From Lumbricus rubellus (taxonomy: Eukaryota; Annelida; Clitellata; Crassiclitellata; Lumbricidae), in the NCBI GenBank assembly GCA_945859605.1, contig OX243822.1, positions 12,701,533 through 12,765,532 on the forward strand: a stretch of 64,000 bases of DNA, given 5' to 3'. The notes beneath the pieces are model-generated. The model was not told the origin of the DNA. It was given only the letters and a program-made list of their open reading frames with translations, and searched no databases. Of the stretch, positions 12,401-21,416 are shown piece by piece; within the stretch, counting starts at the first letter, position 1; the number at the start of each line of letters is the position of its first letter. A program made the position numbers and the translations under genes.

Positions 12401-14911
12401 AAAATGTCGGAACAAATTACTCAGAACTACTGATTTTAATACACACAACTTTCACACATGTATGTGAGTCCCTATTAAAGTTTTCATAACCAGGCAGACC
12501 CTATCTATTCGCCTGTAAGACTGTAACAATGTAACATATACGTTATTTAAAAGAAGAAACTTCGTCTTTATCTAATCCAACGTTGTATGCAGGGCCGGAT
12601 TAAGAAATGTGGGGGCCCTGTTCGTAAATCTTTGGGAGGATCTTCGGCCGAAAAATCTTTTATCTTATTACCTTTTTTAGTCGTTCGGTCGAAATTTCTT
12701 CAAAACATACCAATTTTTTTCTTTAAAATTGTTCTTCTCGCATGTGCGGGGGCCACCAAAAGTGTGGGGGCCCCTGTTCGGCCGAACATGTTGAACATGC
12801 CTTAATCCGGCCCTGGTTGTATGTAGGCTAAATCGTATTTCCGTTCGCAGAAACACAATCAGATTGCAAAGTAGGCTAACAATGCAAGCAAACAGCTAAA
12901 AACAAGATCCTTTATTGCTTATGAGTAATTAATCGCGTGGCATTTTGTTATGCGAAATAGGAGTCACCGAAGTGTAATGATCATTTCAAGAAACTTCATC
13001 GACGATGGCTGCTTACACTCGGGATTCCTATGGGCCATGGATCACCAGAACACGCAGAGAATCATCTCCTGTTTCCCGGTTCTCTACAGACTTCAGGTCA
13101 ACGACCTTCCGATCGAATTTCGCCACTTCGAATACTATGAATACGATGATGATTTGTACCAGACGCTGGAAGAGAAAATTAGAAGTAAGAACGAGAATAT
13201 AATAGACATAGGCGTACGAGGCGGGGTGCAGGGGGCAAATCCCCCCAAAATTCGGGCAAGTCTGGTTTTTTGGGCAAAAAACCCCGAACGACTAAAAAAA
13301 AGATCGTCAACTTTCGGGCAAGTCAGGTTTTTCAGGCAAAAAACCCCCGAACGACTAAAAAAAGGTCGTCAATTTTCGGGCAAGTCAGGTTTTTCAGGCA
13401 AACACAGACCCGAACGACTAAAAAAACGGTCGTCAACTTTTTCACGGATATATTTTTCGGGCAGAAGTTCAATCTTTGCCCCCCCCCCACTGCTGAAATC
13501 TCCCGTACGCCTATGATAATAGACGTCGGTTTCTACGGAAAGGGACGACACCAGATCATTGCAATCAATGATTCTGAAACTCATACTAGAACTTCGTTAT
13601 CTTCTACACCTGTGCTACCCAATCTTTTTGACACCGTGGGACACTGAAGAACTTTTCTTGAAGCAGAGGGGCGTACCGATAAACTTAGCCTATAGGCAAC
13701 GACCATGATTTATAGATACTGGCCTATAGATTGTGTTTGTTCACCATCGTAATTGTTGTTAATGCTATTATACAATTGCTGTTAATCCAATCATAATTGT
13801 TGTCGTTAATGTTGTTACAATAATTTTATTATTGCTGTTAGTCCAGCATTTGGTGGTAACTCTGCCTACGACACATCAAAGATTGCGATGCTTTCTTATA
13901 ATGATCTTTTGAACTTTTTAGACGACATTAAAATTGAGACAAGAGTGACACATACCGGAGTCGGATTGGCCTGGTCCTACTTCTACGGATACCTGGACAT
14001 CACTCTTCCAGGTGAGTTCGTGCTGTAGAATTCAAAAATAGGGCATCCCACGAGACCCTCACTCTGTCTTGTTCTTCATAGACTGGGGGACGCGGTGGTG
14101 TAGCAGTTATGTTCGTTGCCTTGCAGCCGGAGGATTGCAGGTTCGAATCCCCCTCAAGCAGCTGCGTAGGGGCCTTGAGCAAGTCCTTCATTTGCAATTG
14201 CTCGTGCGCTTTGACGTGAAACTCCGATGCAGTGTCTGCGCTGTAGTCGTGAGCGCTTCTGAGTAGTGAGCTTGAAAGGGCGCTATAGAAATTGAGAAAT
14301 AAACAAACAAATAAATAAATAGCACGTATTACTCTTTTGGTTACATCTACATGTATTTTCTCTCTTTCTTCGCACGTGTGTTCTTCGGTCATATAAAATT
14401 AATTAGGCCTATCTTTGTTTCTTTTCCCTATTCATCCTAGCCTATCGTTTGATTCTGCCAAGAATGGGTTGTGGATCGATAGATGAATCAATAATAATTG
14501 CTAATTAAATATTTACTTGTTCTTTCTTTCAGGCCTCGAAAGTCGGATTCACAAATGCACTAAATTCAAAGATACGCTGTATCCGAAGCTGGTAATCATA
14601 CTTCCGGTGTCGTGCAAATGCCCGGATGTTATGCCCGAAAAGGAGAACTTTCGTCACGTGGGCAAAATAGACAACGAGGTCAGCAGAGCAGGCGTCCATG
14701 AAAGATCATACAAAAGCACCGTCTACGATTTCAACTTCACAAGGAACAGTAATAATGAACATGTGTGTGCATCTGGTATCCTCCTCTGAGTCTGTGTCTG
14801 TCTCCATGTATTTCACAATAACATCAACAACAATAACAACAACAGCAGCAATAACAACAGCAACAACAGCAGCAGCAGCAACAACAACAACAAAAACAAT
14901 AATAATAATAA

Positions 14912-14953
<42 letters not shown>

Positions 14954-15082
14954 GCAAAGATTTAATGCAGTTGCATTCAGAGGCACGTTCGCACAACGCA
15001 CCGAGGACGAGGACCACTAACCACATAGAATAGATTCATAAATCCTGAGGGATCATAAATACCTCGGGTAAAAAAAAATAAT

Positions 15083-15120
<38 letters not shown>

Positions 15121-17032
15121 GTAATCAATCAATCAATCAATAATATCAATGAAGTTTTCTATGGCGCCGTAACACAGTCATGCAGGCCGTTACAAGGGCG
15201 CCTTTAGCTCCGTCTGTCTGCGTGCCTGCCTGTCTGTCTCTCGATGAAAGTATATCTTACCAAAGAAAACCATTATGTTTTCAGGTGCACTGCAGCCTGT
15301 TGATCGAATTTGCCACCCCCTTGCTCTCGCTCCACGATATGAACAAGGATAAAATCGCCCAACTGAATAAAGAACAGATGACGAACGAACGCCACGTTTT
15401 CAAAGAAGTCGTCAGCCAAATTCTCAACTACGAGTCCATGAAGAAATGCCGAGATAAATATCTTCTTATCGACTACCGAGGTAGGCCTATTATATCCCAG
15501 GTGAAACAAAATGGTCTATTCCACTCGAGTATCACCCGAATTGTGAAATTGTGTGCTTGAATATGCGAATACAATTATTTACATCAATGTATGAGCATTA
15601 TGCAAGCTTGACAATGTGGCATATAGATGTATAATATCGCATATTTCTGTTAAAATAATATGCAAATTAATCTGACTCACTGCAACGCTTGTGAATATAC
15701 GCTGGTGCCTGCGATTGTCTTTTAGGTGGCACCTTAGAAGTGTGGATATTATGATTAAATTATAGAAGTAGATCTAACTAGAGGGATTACTTGCCCCTGG
15801 AAAACTGATACTTTTTCCATTCGTTCATTATTTCTATGGATTTATTGAGCCCTTCAGATACCTAATTTTTAATTTTTAACTCTGGAATAACTTAGGGGAA
15901 GCGACATAAAAAATAAATAAACGGAGATGGGTGGTCATGACTCATGACGGTCGCTAGAGTTAAAAAAAACTGACACCCCAAGGTGACAAGGTTGGATTTT
16001 TAACAGATTTCTCAGTTTCACCTTTTGTTATTTTTAATATGAATAGTTTTTAGTTCTTCGCACTAAAAACTATTCATAATAAAAATAACAAAAGGTGAAA
16101 CTGAGAAATTTACATTAAGAAGCCTCTTTGAAAAATGCCCGTGCATGTTCTTAATTTCCTACTTTGCATTTTCGATCTCTGCTACCAAATTTGACTGTGA
16201 TAATCGTGTTTTGCCCCTCCTGCAAAAAATTTCTGAAGGTGTCCATGGAACGAGGTTTTTCTTAGACCGATTGATATTCTTTGCATTGTTACAATATTTG
16301 TTCATATGAGTGTTAAGATCACATTAGACTAAATTATTCCGATTTAGTGTAATCTTCTAAAATTAGGCCTATATTGTGGTTCTGTCTACATGTAGACTGG
16401 ACAATACATCTTTTAGGCTACACAGTGGAAAGTAACACTAAAACGACTAACCTAAATTTCTCATGGCACACCAGGGGCGGATACAGAAACTTTGGACTGG
16501 GTGGGGGGAATTATTGGCCTTGGGTCTGGAAAGAGTTTTCTTTCGTATCCGCCAAAAAGGTGATGACCTTGTCATTAAATTAATCATCTGGGGAAAATAT
16601 ACCATTTTGTCCCCCAAAAAAGCTTATGACCTTTTTTGTCGTCCGGTCCAAATGTCCTCAAAGCTTGTTGAAACTTGAAACCAAATAAATGGGGGGGGGC
16701 CACAATACATGGACATTTCTAAATGGGGGCATGGCCGGATTGCCCCCCTGGATCCGCCCCTGTGGCACACCATTGCATTCATTACGAGCTTTCTCTCACC
16801 GATTGCTACACGAATTCATGCACTAAATGAATCCACTGTTTCCCGCCTTCTAGATGAAGACGAGCAGACGACGACATCTGTCACGTGGAAGAAGGAAACT
16901 CTTTCAGAGGTCGTCGCCCGAGCAGTCGAAAATGACATGATCGCACACGACTGTGCTGAGCGTTACCTCCGACCTGTGCAGCAGTCGAATTCAGTCGACT
17001 GGAGTATTTTGGAGATGTGCATTGTGCAATAA
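2608..17032 (+). CDS. TIR-STING fusion protein, gene A
   Basis: Reassembled from exons 2608-2801, 12961-13184, 13922-14011, 14533-14762, 15285-15480 and 16854-17032: 1113 nt, 370 residues, all GT-AG, phases 2,1,1,0,1. Residues about 14-139 form a TIR domain (KVFVLHSNDEADVA at the first strand, DDVLPGSS as the BB loop). The Glu position of the TIR NADase site is Gly86. From residue 140 the STING ligand-binding domain starts with GVGLAWSYFYGYL. By alignment to human STING it keeps S158 (S162), Y163 (Y167), R221 (R232), R227 (R238), Y229 (Y240), E254 (E260) and T257 (T263). There are no membrane helices and no pLxIS-type tail, so a soluble cyclic-dinucleotide sensor is expected. ATG follows an acceptor-like sequence. 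Intron 1 is 10.2 kb and holds a SINE, a nested LINE and a giant palindrome, yet no exon is damaged. Confidence 0.9.
2804..3172 (-). mobile_element. tRNA-derived SINE, family II, at the exon 1 splice donor of gene A
   Basis: Read on the - strand it starts with a tRNA-like head (GTAGCTCAGTTGAGA as box A, CAGGTTCAAGCC as box B). It ends TGCGGTTTGCCAGATGG, AATAAACGAATATT and an (ATT)n tail. The same tail is seen at 21791, 28680-28850 and 33085. The tail abuts the exon 1 boundary of TIR-STING gene A: genes B and C read GTGAGA at this donor, while A reads GTAATA, so the SINE now supplies donor positions +3 onward. Confidence 0.8.
3331..3793 (+). pseudogene. LINE reverse transcriptase, C-terminal fragment
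   Basis: The open frame encodes the C-terminal end of a LINE endonuclease/reverse transcriptase. Recognisable parts are WPVATYGCEAWTLKKEEERR, then an IQAFENKCLRK segment, RKLRYFGHVMR and GKRSRGRPRTAWIDNI, a run common to RTE and related LINEs. The catalytic fingers and palm and the endonuclease are absent, so it is a dead 5' truncation. The frame is open because the insertion is fairly recent. It lies in intron 1 of TIR-STING gene A. Confidence 0.88.
3331..3802 (+). mobile_element. 5'-truncated RTE-like LINE with (TGACA)n tail
   Basis: A perfect 9-bp target duplication, ACAACTCCT, flanks it (3322-3330 and 3803-3811). The 3' end is a short pentamer repeat (ATGACATGACATGAC) placed straight after the stop codon, which is typical of RTE-type LINEs. 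Only the last part of the reverse transcriptase is present. Confidence 0.85.
3943..4032. repeat. 30-bp tandem repeat, three copies
   Basis: The unit begins TTGGTTGAAAACCCCAACCC and ends CTCGCCCTGG. Three near-identical copies follow directly after the hAT element end at 3941; one base differs in the third (CTCACC). Confidence 0.9.
5207..5432 (-). mobile_element. tRNA-derived SINE, family I (left arm)
   Basis: Head with GGTGGTGTAGTGGGT and GGTTCAAATCCACC on the - strand, tail with GGCGCTCCTGACTA then the CTTGAAGGGACGCGATA form. The identical SINE at the mirror position 11259-11484 shows that it predates the inverted duplication of the arm or has been copied between arms. Confidence 0.85.
6073..7056. 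mobile_element. piggyBac-like non-autonomous element (left arm)
   Basis: Flanked on both sides by TTAA (6069-6072 and 7057-7060). The ends are inverted CCCTCGGGCTACCA and TGGTAGCCTGAGGG, matching the TTAA/CCCT signature of piggyBac elements. Inside are three G-run/C-run hairpins of the form GGGGGGTGGTATCCACCCCC near 6087, 6264 and 6986. No transposase frame is present. Confidence 0.78.
7254..7350. repeat. (TTA)n microsatellite
   Basis: Uninterrupted ATT/TTA triplets with a few changes. It is mirrored as (TAA)n at 9343-9441 in the other arm. Confidence 0.95.
8274..8468 (+). pseudogene. Possible hAT transposase N-terminal fragment
   Basis: This 64-residue frame in the non-palindromic spacer starts MKRQNLSGAQSRKKNRRQ. 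Lys/Arg-rich starts with an LSGAQ/RKK motif are common at the N-terminus of hAT transposases and related zinc-finger MYM-type proteins. The following residues do not continue into a BED finger or catalytic core, so at most this is a relic of the transposase that once moved the family. The flanks 'TAGGCAGTTGCCTAGGGCGC' (7875-7894) and a similar 'AGGCAGTTACCTGGGGCGC' near 8481 suggest further nested hAT debris. Confidence 0.4.
9343..9441. repeat. (TAA)n microsatellite
   Basis: Mirror copy of the (TTA)n run at 7254-7350. Confidence 0.95.
9639..10619. mobile_element. piggyBac-like non-autonomous element (right arm)
   Basis: Mirror copy of 6073-7056, again bounded by TTAA (9635-9638 and 10620-10623), with ends CCCTCAGGCTACCA and TGGTAGCCCGAGGG. 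Confidence 0.78.
11259..11484 (+). mobile_element. tRNA-derived SINE, family I (right arm)
   Basis: Mirror of 5207-5432, head GAGCGCGGTGGTGTAGTGGG, box B GGTTCAAATCCACC. 'AATAAA' repeats follow its tail. Confidence 0.85.
12590..12815. mobile_element. hAT non-autonomous element, 226 bp
   Basis: Perfect 15-bp inverted ends CAGGGCCGGATTAAG / CTTAATCCGGCCCTG and a perfect 8-bp target duplication GTTGTATG (12582-12589 and 12816-12823). It lies in intron 1 of TIR-STING gene A. Confidence 0.93.
13207..13515. mobile_element. hAT non-autonomous element, 309 bp, with internal tandem repeats
   Basis: Ends CATAGGCGTACG / CGTACGCCTATG, with perfect 8-bp duplication ATAATAGA (13199-13206 and 13516-13523). 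The interior has three copies of a roughly 58-bp unit with 'CGAACGACTAAAAAAA' and 'TCGGGCAAGTCAGGTTTTT'. The insertion starts only 22 bp after the exon 2 splice donor of gene A. Confidence 0.92.
14086..14300 (+). mobile_element. tRNA-derived SINE, family I
   Basis: GACGCGGTGGTGTAGCAGT head, box B CAGGTTCGAATCC, tail GAGCGCTTCTGAGTAGTGAG, then CTTGAAAGGGCGCTATAG and an (AAAT)n end. It lies in intron 3 of TIR-STING gene A. Confidence 0.85.
14828..15135. repeat. AAC/AAT/AGC microsatellites in intron 4 of gene A
   Basis: AAC and AGC triplets (14828-14896), AAT (14897-14951), then after about 110 bp of unique sequence a second AAT run (15069-15120) and AATC repeats. Long frames here are repeat artefacts. 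Confidence 0.92.
16007..16110. repeat. About 104-bp perfect-type hairpin in intron 5 of gene A
   Basis: The left arm (ATTTCTCAGTTTCACCTTTT...) and right arm (...AAAAGGTGAAACTGAGAAAT) pair over about 48 bp with a very short loop near 16054-16064 and one small bulge. It could be a tiny foldback insertion or a structured intronic RNA. Confidence 0.88.
16472..16762. mobile_element. hAT non-autonomous element, 291 bp
   Basis: Ends CAGGGGCGGATACAG / CTGGATCCGCCCCTG with perfect 8-bp duplication TGGCACAC (16464-16471 and 16763-16770). It sits about 90 bp before exon 6 of gene A. Confidence 0.93.
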
Positions 17033-17571
17033 ATAAGGGCATTTGTAGACGACTTTTTATGACATCCTTTTATGAGAATATATTTCAATATTTTGCCTAT
17101 ACGGTCAAAATGTCTGTTTTTGCATATTTTTCGTGCGTCTTCAATTTAATCCTTTCCGGTGGCGTGATCTTAATTTACCAGCAAAAGATACGTAAGAAAG
17201 TAAGTAGGCCTATATTTTTTAATATAACCAGTTGCAAAACAGCACTCTGGTGATTGGTGAACAGGTAGGCCTATGATCCGCCTATCACATAATATAAATT
17301 CACATAAGACATCAAAACTATCAGCGAAACAAAGTAATTGGTACGTAGCCTAATACTTACATGTATATAGCATTCTGGTTACAAATGTTCTCATTTTCAT
17401 CGTGCATGTTGGATCTACTCCTCGTGCTCATTCTCAATTGTTCCGTCGCTGAAAAGGTGAAGCTGCAAGAGTCAACAATTCACAACTTGTCACAAGGGGC
17501 ATATCTTCAAAAACTGCTATACGCTCAAGACTATGGCAAAGACGACGACTAAATCAATCGTTCGTTGAGAA

Positions 17572-17904
17572 CAGAGGCGTAGCGATCGCCCTCCGACCGA
17601 AGGGCCCCCCGCAAGGAAGGGGACCCTAAAGTGCCAAAAAATGAAAAGTGTGGCTATTAAAGGTGATTGGCGTCTATTGAAACCATAATCCGTCTGGGTT
17701 TAACTGACAAAATCGTGAAGTAAATACGGAATACATGTACATTGTAGGCCTATACCGGGGTATATATTTTATAATAATTATGAACCCTGTAGGCCATAAT
17801 GTTGCATAAGATAAATGCCGCATCCCGGTGTCTGCATTTTAAGGGGCCCGCCGGCCCGGAGATTATGCTCGGATGGGGCCACGTTCATTATTGCTACGGC
17901 GCTG
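17572..17904. mobile_element. hAT non-autonomous element, 333 bp
   Basis: Ends CAGAGGCGTAGC / GCTACGGCGCTG. 8-bp duplication GTTGAGAA (17564-17571) / TTTGAGAA (17905-17912), one mismatch. A relative lies at 49076-49377. Confidence 0.85.
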
Positions 17905-17912
17905 TTTGAGAA

Positions 17913-18690
17913 AGTAGGCCTACGTCAATCGATAGGAGGCGTGACTCTTTCATTTCAAGGACAAATGATTATCACTCAACGTATTGTATTTGTAGCCTAG
18001 CGCGGAAGTCTGAAGCCGCAGGGCAGTCGGCTGCAATAATTTCAACAAAGTCTATGCGTGTATGAGCACTTGTCATAGCGCTCCTTCAGGATTACTACTC
18101 AGAGGCGCTCTCGACTACAGCGCGGACACTCATCAATCGGAGTTTTAAAGGTGGAATTGGGGAAGAATAGTTCCCATTGACTAAGCCTGTGATGGCTAAT
18201 TTGATCAGATAGCACCGGTGAATGATCAGGTCTCTCTGGTGTGGCTCTTGCGGAAATTTATTTTCAACCAATTGCGTTTGATTTTGATATATTAATATTG
18301 ATCAAACACAGCTAAACTCAAAGTTAAGGCTAAGCTAAAATACAGGGGTTTCCAATCTATAGAGGCCTAAATCAATTTCTCATAATTATTAGGAATTTTT
18401 TCGATTAAACATTTTAATCGAAATTAATCGCACGATTAATTATTTTAATCGCAATTAAATGCAAATTAATCGCAATACATTTCCTGCAAAGATATTAATC
18501 TTACTATTTTCTAAGGACCCTTGAAACATGAAATTTTATTGACTGAATGTATTCTTTCAATTGCAAACATATTCAATAAACATTGGCATTGACCTTATGA
18601 ATTTCTGCATAAAGTTTAATGAACGGTATACTAGGTATTGCATGACAGACAGAATTGAACTACTGTTCAAATCAGTCTGCTGCTCAAAAA
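17913..18690. other. Intergenic, no gene seen
   Basis: Holds a 3' fragment of a family I SINE on the - strand (about 18061-18150) and a run of degenerate AATCG-rich repeats (about 18395-18480). The rest is unique AT-rich sequence without a supportable coding frame. Confidence 0.6.
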
Positions 18691-19450
18691 TTCTGAGCTG
18701 TTCCTCAGAAACAGTGTGCTCGTTAGCATCCAGCCCAGGTACTCACGATTTTGTGGCGGCGCTAAAAAAGTCACACTAAGATCCCATAATCACTCTTAAA
18801 CCGTCCTTCGCTCGAATAACATAGCATTGAAATCAGGCAGAAATGGGTCATTCTCGATGGCCTTTTAGGCAGACCTTCCGCGGCCACAAAATTTCTGAGC
18901 TGTTCCTCAGAAACAGTGTGCTCGTAAGCATCCAGTCCAGGTACGCACGATTTTGTGGCGGGGCTATAAAAGTTACCCCAAGCTCTCAAAATCAATCGAA
19001 AATTGTCCATCGTTCGAATAACATAGCATTGAAATCAGGCAGATATGGGCCAATCACAATGGCCTTATAGGCAGACCTTGCGCGGCCACAACATTTCTGA
19101 GCTGCACCTCAGAAACAGTGTGCTCTTGAGCATCCAGCCCAGTTACGCGCACGAGTTTGTGGCTTTGCTATAAAAGTCACCCCAAGCTCCCACAATCACT
19201 CGAAAACCGTCCATCGTTCGAATAACATAGCATTGAAATCAGGCGCAGACATGGGCCATTCTCGATGGCCTTATAGGCAGACCTTGCGCGGCCACAAAAG
19301 TTCTGAGCTGTTCCTCAGAAACAGTGTGCTCTTTCGCAAATAGCTCAGGTAGCCTACTCAAGATTTTGTGGCGGCGTTCTGGAAGTCACCCCTGTCTCTC
19401 AAAATCACTCTTAAACCGTTTATCGTTCGAATAACTTAGCATTGGAGATA
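18691..19450. repeat. 202-bp satellite-like tandem repeat, about 3.8 copies
   Basis: The landmark TTCTGAGCTG(T/C)(T/A)CCTCAGAA recurs at 18691, 18893, 19095 and 19301. Each unit contains CAGTGTGCTC, GATTTTGTGGCGG, TCGAATAACATAGCATTG and GGCAGACCTT. Copies differ by a few per cent. It lies between TIR-STING genes A and B. Confidence 0.92.
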
Positions 19451-19462
19451 AATATGAAGCTG

Positions 19463-19522
19463 TTCCTTAGCATATAATTATCATAATAGCCTAATATTAT
19501 GATAATTATATGCTAAAGAACG
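19463..19522. repeat. AT-rich hairpin
   Basis: TTCCTTAGCATATAATTATC pairs with GATAATTATATGCTAAAGAA around an 18-nt AT-rich middle, directly after the satellite. Confidence 0.85.
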
Positions 19523-19749
19523 GGATCATGATATATTTTATCATATTATATAAGTCTTAGGGTCTACGCATAGGATATATTATGCCTACGACTGATATAG
19601 ACCTATAGGCTGTGTGTGTAGGCCTATGTTTGTGTGCCTGTATTTTTATATGGGGCCTATGCACAACGTAGGCTTACGAGAGGTATAGACCTATGTGAGC
19701 GCATATTTGTGTACGTGGGCGTTTGTGTGTGCGTCGCTACAAGATAAGC

Positions 19750-20330
19750 CAACTGGAAGAAATAACATTTTTGCCATGGTTATAGTTAATGGCTATGGTT
19801 GTGGTTATAAATGTCGATCTGTAATTCCCCCACGGACATTCTGTGTTTCGGCTGTACCGCCATTTTGATTGGCGTTCATAGAGGCTGAAACATCTGGCGG
19901 GTGGAGGCATGCGAAGACTTTGCAGCCAAGATAAGTAGGAGCCCAAGTGAGCGAGATAATATATTACAGAATATATTGCGATGAATTTCCTCACAACTGG
20001 TTTCTCTAGCGTTGTGAGACCTACGATCAGTTTATGAAAAGAGGATGCTTTGGACCAACACCCTGGCGCTCTGGAGGACGACATTCACCCAAGTGCTGTG
20101 GAGAAGCTGAATCTTAAGGAGGGTAGCCTAACAGTCAAGATAATTAGGAGCCTAAACGAGTGAGATATTATAGAATAGATTGCGTTGGATTTCCCCACGA
20201 TTGTTTTTTTTTTCTAGAGTTGAAAGACCGACGATGAGTTTATGAAAGCAGGGTGCCTTGGACCAACCTCTGTCGCTCTGGAGGACTTTTTCACCCAAGT
20301 GCTGTGTGGAAGCTGCATCATAAAGGAGGG
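19750..20330 (+). other. Putative 5' leader exon / promoter block of TIR-STING gene B
   Basis: Resembles the block upstream of gene A and contains a second, partial copy of itself: 'TTGGACCAAC', 'TCACCCAAGTGCTGTG' and 'CGATGAGTTTATGAAA'-like strings occur at both 19985-20110 and 20180-20320. The second copy ends in a splice donor GGAGG|GTATGA at 20329/20330, lining up with the donor proposed for gene A. The coding exon follows an acceptor-like TTGTTGCTCAAAG at 21414. Confidence 0.42.
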
Positions 20331-20805
20331 TATGATTAGCCTACTCTTCCTTTCGTTAGCTTCATTGATAGTAAAATTTGAGGAAATGCTAATTGCGCAA
20401 TAATTGTTAGATGCAAATTATCATTTTTTTAATCCAACAGATATCAGAGGTCACATAAGTTCGTTAATGATTAGATAGTAGCCTATGATTAAATGTGATT
20501 AGATTAGCCTACTTAAGTCATGTATATATGATTAAATGGTAACTAGAAATCTACTCATTTTTCTGAAATCTGGATGACTGTTTATTGAATTGTGCTCTGA
20601 CGAAAAAAATAAGTTAGCAGCTATAGAAATGACTAAGATTCAAGCAGCTTGGCTTTTATGTAGCTCTACGATAACAGCTCTATCCTAAAAAAGATATGAT
20701 TTCTGACTGAACAGTTTTGGATGAGAGAATAGTAATCTTGACCATTCATCGAACGCCAAGCTGCCTTTTACAATATAGTTTGCTCAGTTGCGAGTTTATC
20801 GTATA

Positions 20806-21211
20806 CACCGTGTCTCAAAAATCCTGTGCAAAATTCTAGCCTACTGTCAGAACTTCGTCAAATTTTCACCAATTTTAATAACTTTTGGTAGGTAGCCTAT
20901 ATGGCAAAATGGCTGAAATCTTATGCTGTATATAAATTTTCAACCTTACCTGACTCATATCACCGCACTTCCTTGTTAAACACAGATGTACCAATTTTTC
21001 ATTTAACGCTTAAATTTTATTTCTTGCAACAAACTTCTGACGACTGAATTAGCACGCAGCAAAGTAAAAAATGTCAGAGTTTTTAAAGTTGTTATGACAT
21101 AATCTGCTTAAAAGTGTTTTTGCCATCTATTTACCAAGAGTTATTAAGATTGGTGGAAATTTGACGAAGTTCTGACAAAAACAATTTTGCACACTTTTTT
21201 TAGACACGGTG
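20806..21211. mobile_element. Mariner-like MITE, 406 bp
   Basis: Inverted arms of about 100-110 bp starting CACCGTGTCT, including a shared AGAACTTCGTCAAATTT and AATAACT(T/C)TTGGTA. No transposase frame. Left flank TA; the right flank is degenerate. The end sequence resembles CACTGTGTC of the full mariner at 19, so a related transposase may have mobilised it. Confidence 0.85.
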
Positions 21212-21416
21212 CATAATTATATAATTATATCCTTAATTGAAAACCGTCCTTTTTATCGCGGGTGGTGCCGGAAGCGATCCTGAGTAGTAATCTCAAAGGG
21301 GCGCCATATAAATCTCCATAATGAATGGATTTTCATCCTGCTCTTTGTAGTAAGCCCAACTCTTTTGTCTTAAATTCCACCTATTGTTCGAACTCCTCTT
21401 CTTGTTGCTCAAAGGA

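Noticed and set aside
13270..13647. 125-residue frame in gene A intron 2
   Set aside because: Most of it is the tandem-repeat interior of the hAT element at 13207-13515.
17361..17552. 63-residue frame with hydrophobic start just after gene A
   Set aside because: It has a signal-peptide-like start but no splice context, no paralogue after genes B or C, and no recognisable domain.
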